A stretch of 64,000 nucleotides of DNA, taken from JANNUT01 sp046331425. Its GTDB lineage: Bacteria > Acidobacteriota > Polarisedimenticolia > J045. The translations under genes and the position numbers were made by a program. The stretch lies in the NCBI GenBank assembly GCA_046331425.1, contig JAXLQU010000004.1:1-64000 (forward strand), given 5' to 3'. The notes under the pieces were generated by a model. It did no database searches. It was not told the DNA's origin and was given only the letters and a program-made list of their open reading frames with translations. Position 1 is the first letter of the stretch; each line of letters begins with the position of its first letter. Below are positions 55,476 through 63,199 of the stretch, piece after piece.

Positions 55476-56396
55476 GTGTTTCATCAGGTCCAGCGCCAAC
55501 TCGTCCACCGCAGCCCAGCGCCTGGTCCCCGGCGCGCGAGCCGCGATGTCCCGGTGGGCAATACACCGTTGGTCAAACTGAAGCGAATCCCGATCGGGCT
55601 GACGAACGCCGCGATTCACGTCAAGTGTGAGTGGCTCAACCCGGCGGGATCGGTCAAAGATCGCGCCGGCTATTGGATGATTCGAGACGCTGAGCGTCGG
55701 GGGTTGTTGAACGGCCAGCGCGCAATCTTGGACTCGACGAGCGGTAACACCGGCATTGCGCTGGCGCAGATCGCCGCTGGTCGCGGGCACAAGGTCTCCC
55801 TCTGTCTTCCGGCAAACGTCAGCGCCAGCCGTCGTCGCCTGCTGCTGTTGCTTGGAGCGCAACTCGTGTTCACCGATCAGATGGACGGGGCCGACGGTGC
55901 CCGAGCCACAGCGCAAGCGATGGCTAGCGAAGCTCCGAATCGTTACGTGTATCTCGATCAGTACAGCAATCCAATGAACTGGAGAGCTCACTACGAAACG
56001 ACCGCGCTCGAGATCTGGCGGCAAACCGAAGGGCGCGTCACGCATTTCGTGGCAAGTATGGGAACCAGCGGCACGTTTACCGGCACCAGTCGCCGCTTGA
56101 TGGAACTCAACCCTGAAGTGCAACGGATGGCGGTACAGCCAGATGCGGCGTATCACGGCATCGAGGGGATGAAGCACTACGCCACTACCAACATCCCGCC
56201 GATATTCGACTCATCGCTCGTCAGCCAACAGATCGATATCCCGACCGAGGAAGCGCAAGAGTTCGCGCGCCGCATGGCACGCGAAGAAGGCCTGCCAGTT
56301 GGCACGAGCGGGGGAGCCGCGGTTGCCGCAGCGTTGCGCGTGGCGGCCGGGCTGTCCGGTGGCGTGATCGTCGTGACCTGGCAGACAACGCCATGA
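55476..56396 (+). CDS. PLP-dependent cysteine synthase / CysM-like, altered 3' end
   Basis: GTG 55476 has GAGAGG nine bases upstream. The 306-residue protein has the O-acetylserine sulfhydrylase fold: VGNTPLVKLKRIP, Schiff-base Lys in NPAGSVKDRAGYWMI, STSGNTGIALAQIAAGRGH, phosphate loop FVASMGTSGTFTGTSR, and EGLPVGTSGGAAVAAALRVA. It ends VIVVTWQTTP, where the family has VIVVTLADNAxKYL. One missing base after GTGACC would restore LADNAM, so the last residues are probably frameshifted and the natural tail is lost. Core catalytic residues are intact, so activity may remain. Confidence 0.78.
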   Translation: MFHQVQRQLVHRSPAPGPRRASRDVPVGNTPLVKLKRIPIGLTNAAIHVKCEWLNPAGSVKDRAGYWMIRDAERRGLLNGQRAILDSTSGNTGIALAQIAAGRGHKVSLCLPANVSASRRRLLLLLGAQLVFTDQMDGADGARATAQAMASEAPNRYVYLDQYSNPMNWRAHYETTALEIWRQTEGRVTHFVASMGTSGTFTGTSRRLMELNPEVQRMAVQPDAAYHGIEGMKHYATTNIPPIFDSSLVSQQIDIPTEEAQEFARRMAREEGLPVGTSGGAAVAAALRVAAGLSGGVIVVTWQTTP

Positions 56397-56397
56397 A

Positions 56398-56715
56398 CGT
56401 GAGCTGTTGCAGTACGCGACCGAGCTACTGAGCTGCGTCCCAGGCCTGCGAATCATCGGCACCGCGCGCGAGAAGGCAGGCGTGCTCTCCTTCGTGTTGG
56501 ATGGATTTCGTTCCGAAGATGTGGGAACGGCACTCGATCGCGAGGGAATCGCCGTGCGTTCAGGACACCACTGCGCCCAGCCGGCACTGAGACGATTCGG
56601 GCTCGAATCAACCGTGCGCCCATCGCTCGCGGTGTACAACACGCGTGCCGATATCGATGCACTGAACGCTGCGCTACTGCAGATCCAGTCAGAGCGAGGA
56701 CTCCGTTTCCAGTAG
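56398..56715 (+). pseudogene. SufS-type cysteine desulfurase, C-terminal fragment
   Basis: The frame reads RHERELLQYATELL at its start, then AGVLSFVLDGFRSEDVGTALDREGIAVRSGHHCAQPALRRFGLESTVRPSLAVYNT in family order, the last quarter of class II desulfurases including the catalytic Cys loop (RSGHHCAQP). There is no start codon, no ribosome-binding site and no PLP-binding part. It begins directly at the damaged end of the cysteine synthase gene, as if a deletion joined cysM and sufS. Confidence 0.8.
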
Positions 56716-56755
56716 TTGGCAGGCTTTCGCCACCCGCTTCTGAAGAAGGGAATCG

Positions 56756-58297
56756 TTAGTCGCCACGCCTCTCGTGGGCGGCGTCGAGCGCCTCTCTATC
56801 ACCCTCGAAAGCGGCGCGGAATTGAGTCCAATCGATTCTCAGTTTGCGCATCTTGCCTCGCAGCGTGTGCGGGTTGACACCCAACAGCCGCGCGGCACCG
56901 CGCGGACCCTCGATTCTTCCGCGGCACAGACTGAGAGCCTCCTCGATGTGCTCCTTCACCGCTTGATCAAGTTTCAAGAACGGTTTGCGACCGCGCGATC
57001 TGGGGTGCTCGTGATGCGAATCGGCAGAGATCATGGGCAGTTGCCCGAAAGCGGCTTGCAAGTCCAGCCTCGTGCCGCCCGCTAAGATCGCTGCGCGTTC
57101 GATTACAGCCGCCAGCTCACGCACGTTTCCTGGCCAGTCGTAACGACCTAACGTGTCGAAATCCTCAGGACTCGGCAGCAGTGGCACAACCCCCAGTCGA
57201 CGGCCGGTCCGCATTGCAAAGAAAGAAGCCAAAGGTCCGATGTCATCGCGTCGCTCACGCAACGGCGGCAGATTGATCGGAAAAACATTCAGTCGATACC
57301 AGAGATCCTCGCGAAACTCGCCGACACGTGTGAGCGCCGAGATATTGCGATGAGTCGCGGCCACGATTCGGACATCGACGTGCGACGTGCCCTCGCCGCC
57401 AACCTTTTCGAAACTCCCGTCTTGCAGGATCCTGAGCAGACGAACCTGCGCTGCCGGCGGCAGTTCTCCCACCTCGTCAAGAAACAGAGTGCCGCGATGT
57501 GCTCGCTCGAACCAGCCTTTGCGGGCGGAAACGGCCCCCGTGAATCCACCGCGCTCATGCCCGAACAACTCGGAGTCGATCAAGTCCGGTGGAATAGCTC
57601 CGCAGTTGACTCGGAGCAACGGTTCGGCCGCGCGGCTGGACCTGGAATGAATCTCCTTGGCCACCAACTCTTTGCCTGATCCCGTCTCTCCATGAATAAG
57701 GACCGGCGTCTCGGTTCGCGCTACCAGCCGCACACGCTCCATGACTTCGCGCAGACCCGATTCGGCACCGATCATCGGATCGCTCGAGTCCTCCGCGCCA
57801 TCGGGAGAGAGGATCAAAGCCAATCCGGGAAGCAGACGCTGGAAACGTCCAAAGTGCAGCGGCGAGAAGAAAAACTCACCGCGTCTTGCGAACACGAACA
57901 CGACTCCGAGCGGGTCACCGCCGGGCGCGCGCCACGGGGCCGCCAGCCACGCGGCTGGTTCGATCCCCGTGCCACTGCCTTTGCCAGACCAACGCCGTTG
58001 CAAGCCCGCTGTACTGCCACCGACCTGACCGCGAGCACACCAGGCTTGGATCAGCGAAAGCTCGGTGGGAAGCAGTGGCGTGAGCGGCTCAACAACCGCC
58101 GGCTCGCCGATCCCCTCGATCGCGATGAAGGTTTCGAGCGCCGACAACTGATGATCGATTCGGCGAACAATCATCGCCTCGACCGGGAGTTCTCGTCGGA
58201 GCCTAATCAACAAGCGAGTCAACGGCGCTTGAATGCCGCTGGGCGTCGCGCCGTCGCGGCTCGGTTGTTGTCGCTGCTCTCCGCCTGCGGCCGTCAC
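56756..58297 (-). CDS. sigma-54-dependent activator (NtrC-type AAA+), GGFTGA variant
   Basis: The protein has 513 residues with a GTG start at 58297 (start uncertain). An N-terminal GAF-like sensory domain (about 25-165) is followed by the AAA+ domain: Walker A GETGSGKE (203-210), the sigma-54-contact loop GGFTGA (250-255, usual form GAFTGA), Walker B TLFLDEVGELP, sensor I AATHRN, and RLNVFPINLPPLRER. A Fis-type helix-turn-helix (GAARLLGVNPHTLRGKMRKL) ends it. It is divergent from a four-gene operon that has a sigma-54 promoter, so it most likely activates that operon. Inducer unknown. Confidence 0.88.
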   Translation of the reverse strand: MTAAGGEQRQQPSRDGATPSGIQAPLTRLLIRLRRELPVEAMIVRRIDHQLSALETFIAIEGIGEPAVVEPLTPLLPTELSLIQAWCARGQVGGSTAGLQRRWSGKGSGTGIEPAAWLAAPWRAPGGDPLGVVFVFARRGEFFFSPLHFGRFQRLLPGLALILSPDGAEDSSDPMIGAESGLREVMERVRLVARTETPVLIHGETGSGKELVAKEIHSRSSRAAEPLLRVNCGAIPPDLIDSELFGHERGGFTGAVSARKGWFERAHRGTLFLDEVGELPPAAQVRLLRILQDGSFEKVGGEGTSHVDVRIVAATHRNISALTRVGEFREDLWYRLNVFPINLPPLRERRDDIGPLASFFAMRTGRRLGVVPLLPSPEDFDTLGRYDWPGNVRELAAVIERAAILAGGTRLDLQAAFGQLPMISADSHHEHPRSRGRKPFLKLDQAVKEHIEEALSLCRGRIEGPRGAARLLGVNPHTLRGKMRKLRIDWTQFRAAFEGDREALDAAHERRGD

Positions 58298-58433
58298 CCC
58301 AAAAGGGTACGGCCCGATCCGATCTCAGACTGGGTACAAGTTGGTAGGTAGTTGGTGACATCCTCCTCGCCGCTCTCGCGGAACAAAAAAGTCCGGGCAC
58401 GACTGTCGGGCGGGATCCTCGATCAACCCAAGC

Positions 58434-58447
58434 CGCTGACGTCAGCG
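58434..58447. promoter_or_regulatory. palindromic putative activator-binding site (UAS)
   Basis: CGCTGACGTCAGCG is a perfect 14-bp palindrome about 140 bp upstream of the -24/-12 promoter, the usual place of an enhancer site for NtrC-type activators with a Fis-type domain. It lies in the intergenic region between the activator gene and its likely target operon. Confidence 0.6.
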
Positions 58448-58509
58448 AGAAGCCAAAGACGTTTCTGCCTACCACATTTGCTGGATCAACCGTCACAGGT
58501 CCGGGGTCG

Positions 58510-58533
58510 CCGTCATATTTGACGGACAAATAT
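58510..58533. promoter_or_regulatory. nested inverted repeats upstream of the sigma-54 promoter
   Basis: CCGTCA-TATT-TGACGG (58510-58525) overlaps ATATTTG-ACGGA-CAAATAT (58515-58533), both with perfect arms. The AT-rich part could be a bending or second regulator site between the enhancer palindrome and the promoter. Function not shown. Confidence 0.45.
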
Positions 58534-58587
58534 CAAGTATCACGGCGGCGGCCCATCTAAACCGTTGAAACACAAAGTGCTCCACCG

Positions 58588-58604
58588 TTGGCACACGACT
58601 CGCT
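58588..58604 (+). promoter_or_regulatory. sigma-54 (-24/-12) promoter
   Basis: TTGGCACACGACTCGCT has GG at 58590-58591 and GC at 58602-58603, with exactly ten bases between, as required by the TGGCAC-N5-TTGC consensus. The -24 half TTGGCAC is a full match; the -12 half is TCGC instead of TTGC. Transcription would start near 58615, 40 bases before the first ATG (58655) of the operon. Confidence 0.72.
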
Positions 58605-58654
58605 TTACGACCCCGTGGCAATCAACGGTCGCAATGGAAACTGGAGACACCGAG

Positions 58655-59437
58655 ATGATTGAAACGATCAGTATCTTCGGAGGTACGGGGCGCCATGGAG
58701 TGAGCGAGCCGGTGACGCGCGTCGATCTGAAGATGGGTGATGTGGTCACCATCGTCGGGCCGACCGGATCAGGCAAGACGACGTTGATCAACGACATCGA
58801 GCTCTTCGCCGACTGCAATACTCCAACCGGGAGAAGGATCCTGTTCGATGGGGTGGCAGCCCCGGCGGACTACCGCGACGATCCGTCACACAACCCGATT
58901 GCGCTGATCACTCAACACACGACGTTTCTCTCCGATCTCCCGGTTGGCGAGTTCCTAAGAACACACGCGCGCATTCGCGCTACCGTCGGGCATATCGACG
59001 ATCTCGTCGCCGAAGTACTCGCCTTCGCGAACCAACTGACGGGCGAGCCGATCGCCTGCGACGTGCGCATGACCGAACTGTCGGGCGGACAGACTCGCGC
59101 GCTGTTGATCGCGGATGCCGCGATCATCTGTTCCACACCGATCGTGCTGCTGGACGAGGTCGAGAATGCTGGAATCCACCGAACACGCGCCATCGAGTTG
59201 TTGCGGCACTACCGAAAAATCTTCGTGTTCGTAACGCACGACCCACGGATTGCACTGCTGTCTGACTATCGGATCGTGATGCGTGCAGGGCAGATGATCG
59301 ATGTGCTGCGCACCGACGCGAACGAGCAAGCCTGTGCTGCGAAAGTGACTCGGTTGGATGACGTGCTCAGCCATCTGCGAGATCGCCTGCGTCAAGGGCT
59401 TCGGCTCACCGGAGAGGAATTGGAGGTCACCGTATGA
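58655..59437 (+). CDS. soluble ABC-type ATPase of the Fe-S/metallocofactor operon
   Basis: Start ATG 58655 has GGAG eight bases upstream; ATG 58634 has no such site. In 260 residues: Walker A GPTGSGKT (35-42), Q-loop ITQHTTFL, signature LSGGQ (142-146), Walker B IVLLDEVENAG (163-173) and switch THDPR (194-198). No membrane partner is encoded in the operon. The use of GLU-N-A-G after Walker B and absence of permease resemble ABC proteins that act in cofactor assembly, as SufC does, rather than in transport. Exact role unknown. It is the first gene after the sigma-54 promoter. Confidence 0.7.
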   Translation: MIETISIFGGTGRHGVSEPVTRVDLKMGDVVTIVGPTGSGKTTLINDIELFADCNTPTGRRILFDGVAAPADYRDDPSHNPIALITQHTTFLSDLPVGEFLRTHARIRATVGHIDDLVAEVLAFANQLTGEPIACDVRMTELSGGQTRALLIADAAIICSTPIVLLDEVENAGIHRTRAIELLRHYRKIFVFVTHDPRIALLSDYRIVMRAGQMIDVLRTDANEQACAAKVTRLDDVLSHLRDRLRQGLRLTGEELEVTV

Positions 59438-60135
59438 AGCTCGCGATTTGTGCCGGGCCGGCCACCACGGGCAAGACTGCTGTTCTGCGCCACCTCACGC
59501 GTCGCCTGCGGGCCACGGGGCGCTCGATCTCGTATCTGAAAATCGACGTTCAATTCGCCGAAGAAGATGAGCAGTTTGCTTCCGAGTTCGGCATTCCCAC
59601 CAAGAAGGTCTACTCGGGAGAACTCTGTCCGGACCACTGCAGCGTGATGGTGCTGGGAGACGCGATGCGGTGGGCAGAAAAGAATGGTTCCGAGATGCTG
59701 TTGGTCGAGACCGCAGGACTCTGCCTGCGCTGCGCACCGTATACGGACGGAGGTCTGGGCATGATCGTACTCGAGGCTACCTCGGGTATGAACCTCCCTC
59801 TGAAGGTTGGGCCGATGTTGTCGTTGGCCGACCTGTGCGTGGTTACCAAGATCGATCGCGTCTCGCAGGCCGAGCGCGAGGTGTTCCGCGCGCGGATTCA
59901 GGATGTAGCACCCAACGTGAAGATCCGAGAGGTAAACGCGCTGCACGGAATCGGGATCGACCCGGTCATTTCGCTGCTACTCGCCACACCGGACGCGACC
60001 GAATCCATGCTGCTACGCGGCAACCCACCGGTAGGCACTTGCACGATATGCGTCGGCAAGAAGGAGATCGGCTGGCAATCACACTTCGGAGTCGTGCGCC
60101 CTCTAGAAAATCAAGTGTTCTACCGCGGCGAATAG
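59434..60135 (+). CDS. G3E/HypB/CooC-like P-loop NTPase with three Cys pairs
   Basis: ATG 59434 overlaps the upstream stop (ATGA). In 233 residues: P-loop GPATTGKT (8-15), G4 motif TKID (138-141), and three Cys pairs, C65/C69 (ELCPDHC), C97/C100 (GLCLRCAP) and C203/C206 (GTCTICVG). G3E and CooC-type NTPases insert Ni, Co or other metals into enzymes; the Cys pairs could hold a metal or Fe-S cluster, perhaps between subunits. Metal and target are unknown. It sits between an ABC ATPase and a desulfurase in a tight operon. Confidence 0.7.
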   Translation: MKLAICAGPATTGKTAVLRHLTRRLRATGRSISYLKIDVQFAEEDEQFASEFGIPTKKVYSGELCPDHCSVMVLGDAMRWAEKNGSEMLLVETAGLCLRCAPYTDGGLGMIVLEATSGMNLPLKVGPMLSLADLCVVTKIDRVSQAEREVFRARIQDVAPNVKIREVNALHGIGIDPVISLLLATPDATESMLLRGNPPVGTCTICVGKKEIGWQSHFGVVRPLENQVFYRGE

Positions 60136-60141
60136 ACACCA

Positions 60142-61305
60142 ATGGTCGACACCGTCTACCTCGACAATGCAGCAACCACACAACCGGACCCGCGCGTCGT
60201 CGCGGCCAGCGCGAGTTGGGGGGCAGGCTTCGGGAACCCTTCGAGCATGCACGCGACCGGGCGAATCGCACGCGCTGCGGTTGACCGGGCGCGGGCACAG
60301 GTAGCGGAATTGATCGGGGCGAGTAAGGACGAGATCGTCTTCACGGCGAGTGGCACGGAAGCCGACAACCTGGCAATCCGCGGCGTGCTCGGCAGTATGC
60401 GCGATGGCCGCGGCCACCTCGTGGTCAGCGCGATCGAGCACCCTGCCGTTCTCGAGACCGCTTATTACTTGCAGCAATGCGGTCTCGAACTGACGCTCGT
60501 GCCGCCGCTCGAGAATGGAATCGTGGATCCTGATGACGTCGCCGCCGCAATCCGGCCCGACACGCGGCTCGTCTCGGTCATGTCAGCCAACAACGTAACA
60601 GGGACGATTCAGCCAATCTCGCGTCTAGCCAAGACAGCGCGCGAACGCGGCGTGCCATTTCACACCGACGCCGTGCAGGCTGCAGGAAAGATGCCGCTAG
60701 ATGTGAAGCGCGACGGCATCGATTTGATGTCGCTTTCCGCGCACAAGTTTCATGGACCACAAGGGGTTGGAGCGCTGTTCGTCAGGTCTGGTCTCGACAT
60801 CGCACCACTGATTCTCGGTGGAGGCCAAGAGCGCGGATTGCGATCGGCTACCGAGAACGTCGCTGGAATCGTGGGGTTCGGCGCGGCGGCCGAGATCGCG
60901 CGCGCCGAAATGAGCAGCGAGGCGTGCCGATTGGTTGCGATGCGCGATCGCGCGATCGAAACCGTGCTCGGATCTGTGTCTGGCGCCTACCTGATCGGCG
61001 ATCGATACCGTCGCCTCCCTGGGCACATTTGCCTTGGCTTTTCTGGCTTGGAAGGCGAAGCCATCAAGTTGCTTCTTGCGCTGGATCAGATGTCGATCGA
61101 AGTCTCGTCGGGAAGTGCTTGCAGTGTGCATCACGCCGGCTCACCATCGCACGTGTTGACGGCGATGGGGTTTGATCCAATCTCCGCGCGTGGCTCTCTC
61201 CGAGTGACATTCGGCCGATTCACAACCAATGACGATGTCGATCGCTTGCTCGCCGCCCTACCAGTCGCGGTCTCATCGCTTCGTCCACTCAACTCTTCTC
61301 GTTAG
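60142..61305 (+). CDS. cysteine desulfurase, NifS/IscS class
   Basis: In 387 residues: VYLDNAATTQPDPRV, FTASGTEADNLAIRG, HTDAVQAAGKMPLDV, PLP-binding Lys in LSAHKFHGPQGVGALF and the active Cys in VSSGSACSVHHAG, typical of class I enzymes (SSGSAC). It takes sulfur from cysteine as a persulfide for Fe-S or other sulfur cofactors. It starts six bases after the NTPase gene. As the nearby sufS is only a fragment, this is the one complete desulfurase in the window. Confidence 0.92.
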   Translation: MVDTVYLDNAATTQPDPRVVAASASWGAGFGNPSSMHATGRIARAAVDRARAQVAELIGASKDEIVFTASGTEADNLAIRGVLGSMRDGRGHLVVSAIEHPAVLETAYYLQQCGLELTLVPPLENGIVDPDDVAAAIRPDTRLVSVMSANNVTGTIQPISRLAKTARERGVPFHTDAVQAAGKMPLDVKRDGIDLMSLSAHKFHGPQGVGALFVRSGLDIAPLILGGGQERGLRSATENVAGIVGFGAAAEIARAEMSSEACRLVAMRDRAIETVLGSVSGAYLIGDRYRRLPGHICLGFSGLEGEAIKLLLALDQMSIEVSSGSACSVHHAGSPSHVLTAMGFDPISARGSLRVTFGRFTTNDDVDRLLAALPVAVSSLRPLNSSR

Positions 61306-61318
61306 CCGGAGCCAAGTC

Positions 61319-61987
61319 ATGTCAACGCAGCCCGTCACCTCTCTCCCTGGTTTGAACTGTGGTCTGTGTGGCTATCAGACGTGTGACCTACTGGCAGCAC
61401 GTCTGCTCGAGGACCCCTCGTTGCTCAAACGCTGCATTCATCTCGATCGAGAGCGAGCCGCGGGCCGGACAGGGCTCCCGTCGATGATGCCGCCCACCAA
61501 CAGTTTTGTGCAGCCGATGAAAAGCGCCTGGGTCGATTCGTTGGGCCGCGAATTCGACTTCGTACTGCGTCACTTCCCTGGTGATCCCGGACCGAGGGAG
61601 ATCATCATCCCGCACAATCCGATGATCACGCGTGAACTGGAAGTCTCGGTCGGAGATGTCCTGTTGGCGGCGCACGGGGTGATGCGGCCTCGACACGCAT
61701 TACCGGCGGCGGCGTTTTCTGGTGTGGCGCACCGGTGGCGATTACCTGGTGCGTCACCGGCCCGTGCGACCGCGTCAAGAGGATTCAAGGATCTAGGCTA
61801 TTACATCGCAGAAGCGTACGAAGGCCTGATCAAGGAAGCACGCTGCGAGATCAAGATCGGCGCGCGTTATTTCTTCCAACCGGAGATGTGCATGTACGAG
61901 TGGCGACATAGCGGTCTGGTGAACTACGTCAATCGCACCGGGGATGAGTTGCGGGTTCGAGTCGAGACTGAATCGGTTGACACATAA
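61319..61987 (+). CDS. PF04060-type [4Fe-4S] protein, last gene of the operon
   Basis: ATG 61319 has GGAG nine bases upstream. Residues 11-39 carry C14-x2-C17-x4-C22-x16-C39 (GLNCGLCGYQTC ... KRC), the four-Cys Fe-S motif of RnfB and the CODH/ACS corrinoid subunit. The remaining 180 residues are an uncharacterised domain with FDFVLRHFPGDPG, an IIPHNPMITRELEV-type strand pair, ARYFFQPEMCMYEWRHSGLVNYVNR with one more Cys. Probably the cluster-carrying partner or client of the three enzymes upstream. Confidence 0.7.
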   Translation: MSTQPVTSLPGLNCGLCGYQTCDLLAARLLEDPSLLKRCIHLDRERAAGRTGLPSMMPPTNSFVQPMKSAWVDSLGREFDFVLRHFPGDPGPREIIIPHNPMITRELEVSVGDVLLAAHGVMRPRHALPAAAFSGVAHRWRLPGASPARATASRGFKDLGYYIAEAYEGLIKEARCEIKIGARYFFQPEMCMYEWRHSGLVNYVNRTGDELRVRVETESVDT

Positions 61988-62059
61988 TGGCGGCGCAAAC
62001 TGGAAGGGTCAGCGGCGCCGTGGTGCAGTGGGGAGGATGAGACAGGCAAAGGGCGGCAA

Positions 62060-62617
62060 TCAACCAGTCATTGCCGTGCGAGGGTCGTACTCACGAACGT
62101 AGCCATGATCTTGCAGAAACCACGGTAGCTCGGCAGCACGACGCGAGTTGGTATCGCGCCGCCACGCCGCCTCTAGCGACCGCAATTGGTGGTTTGGAAT
62201 GGCCGCAGTCAGCTCTTCGAGAGCGGATTCCGTAGGCATGGAGTCAGCTTTTCCTCTTCCGCCTCGACGGCATGAATCCATCAGGTGGGAAGCACCTTCA
62301 CGGCTGGTGCAGTCTCAGCGTTGTTCACTTTCGGCAAAACCCGGCTCCTCGCCATCATTCAGCGGAATGAAGCGGGCTCTCGGATCGAACCGGCCAGCAA
62401 CTCGAGTTGCGCTGGCCTCGGAATGGCTGTGCAACGGTGAGCGCGAACCGGCCGGCCATTGGATCGCAGCCACCTCGCGCTTCGCGGTTCGTTGATAGAC
62501 CGCTCGCCCATGCAACTGCGGCCGAGAGCTCGACGACAACTCTTTGAGTACGCTGAGCGACAGCCCGAGTTCTTCGGCAAGTGACTTGGGGAGTTGGGGG
62601 CAGGCGCTGGGATCCAT
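62060..62617 (-). pseudogene. cysteine dioxygenase-like cupin with internal stop
   Basis: ATG 62617 has AGGAG six bases upstream. The frame reads ELGLSLSVLKELSS, then GRAVYQRTAKREVAAIQWPAGSRSPLHSHSEA, which fits type I cysteine dioxygenases (LxRxxxxEVxxxxWxPGxxSPxHxH). It reaches TGA at 62315-62317, then continues in the same frame with DCTSREGASHLMDS, like the second cupin motif region, to 62060. Thus one in-frame stop splits a cupin gene; the second half may also have drifted. Cysteine oxidation to sulfinate would fit the sulfur theme here. Confidence 0.5.
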
Positions 62618-62855
62618 GGTTGTCTCCTGGCTGTAAGAGCACGTGGCGAGTGGCCGCGATCAGGGCAGCAGGGGAAGCAATGTCCCGGTTCAAAAGTAGT
62701 AACAAGGGCGCCGGAGCCGTTATCGATGATGGAATTCGCTGGCTGTCCTTGGCCAAGCAGCTCAGGGGCTTCAAGGCTGTGCATCGGACACGGGGCTTAT
62801 CGTTCGTTTATGTTCGCCCCCTGGCGCGACGGGGAATCGAACCGTTCAGAGTTGG

Positions 62856-62962
62856 CCCTCGCTCGCGGTGGCGATTGGAGCAGGTTGGGCGGGGCTTAAG
62901 TCCAACGGACCGAATTTCAGTGCGCTCGGTACGAGCTACTTACACCCACTGTTGTCGAGCCG
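62856..62962 (+). pseudogene. PiT phosphate-transporter fragment with internal deletion
   Basis: This frame reads PSLAVAIGAGWAGLKSNGP, then NFSALGTSYLHPLL. The intact PiT gene at 44.6-45.7 kb has LAVAIGAL in one place and IGAGLVEAGVNGLNLSALGKSYLLPLL about 35 codons later; here the two are joined at the shared IGA sequence, as expected from a deletion between short repeats. The surrounding gap 62618-63060 has no other gene. Confidence 0.7.
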
Positions 62963-62984
62963 TTGCTCAACCCGCAGACCGCGC

Positions 62985-63062
62985 ACTCATTGCGAACTCG
63001 CTGCGGCCGTGAGTCTGGACGTGCGTCGATGATTCGTTTGCTCGGAAGCGGCAATGGCGCCT
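62985..63062. repeat. segment paralogous to 45.74-45.83 kb
   Basis: The stretch with GTGCGTCGATGATTCG and CTCGGAAGCGGCAATGG matches, with scattered differences and one indel, the stretch ATGCGTCGACGATCCG and CACGGAAGCGGCAGG at 45786-45821, in both cases just downstream of PiT sequence. So the two loci share more than the transporter and derive from one duplicated block. Confidence 0.6.
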
Positions 63063-63199
63063 TCACCAGGGCGATGTTGCCAATGGTGTCGTCGACGTCG
63101 ACAACCTCGAGTCGGTAATAGGCGACGCTGCACTCCTCGCAGGTTGCGATGGTATCGCGTCGACGAAGTTGTAGACCGAAGGCTCGCCCCGCGCTGCGA

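Noticed and set aside
62825..62850. T-loop-like sequence GGTTCGATTCCCC on the minus strand, as in a tRNA.
   Set aside because: No matching acceptor stem, anticodon arm or D arm can be placed around it, and the T stem does not pair properly.
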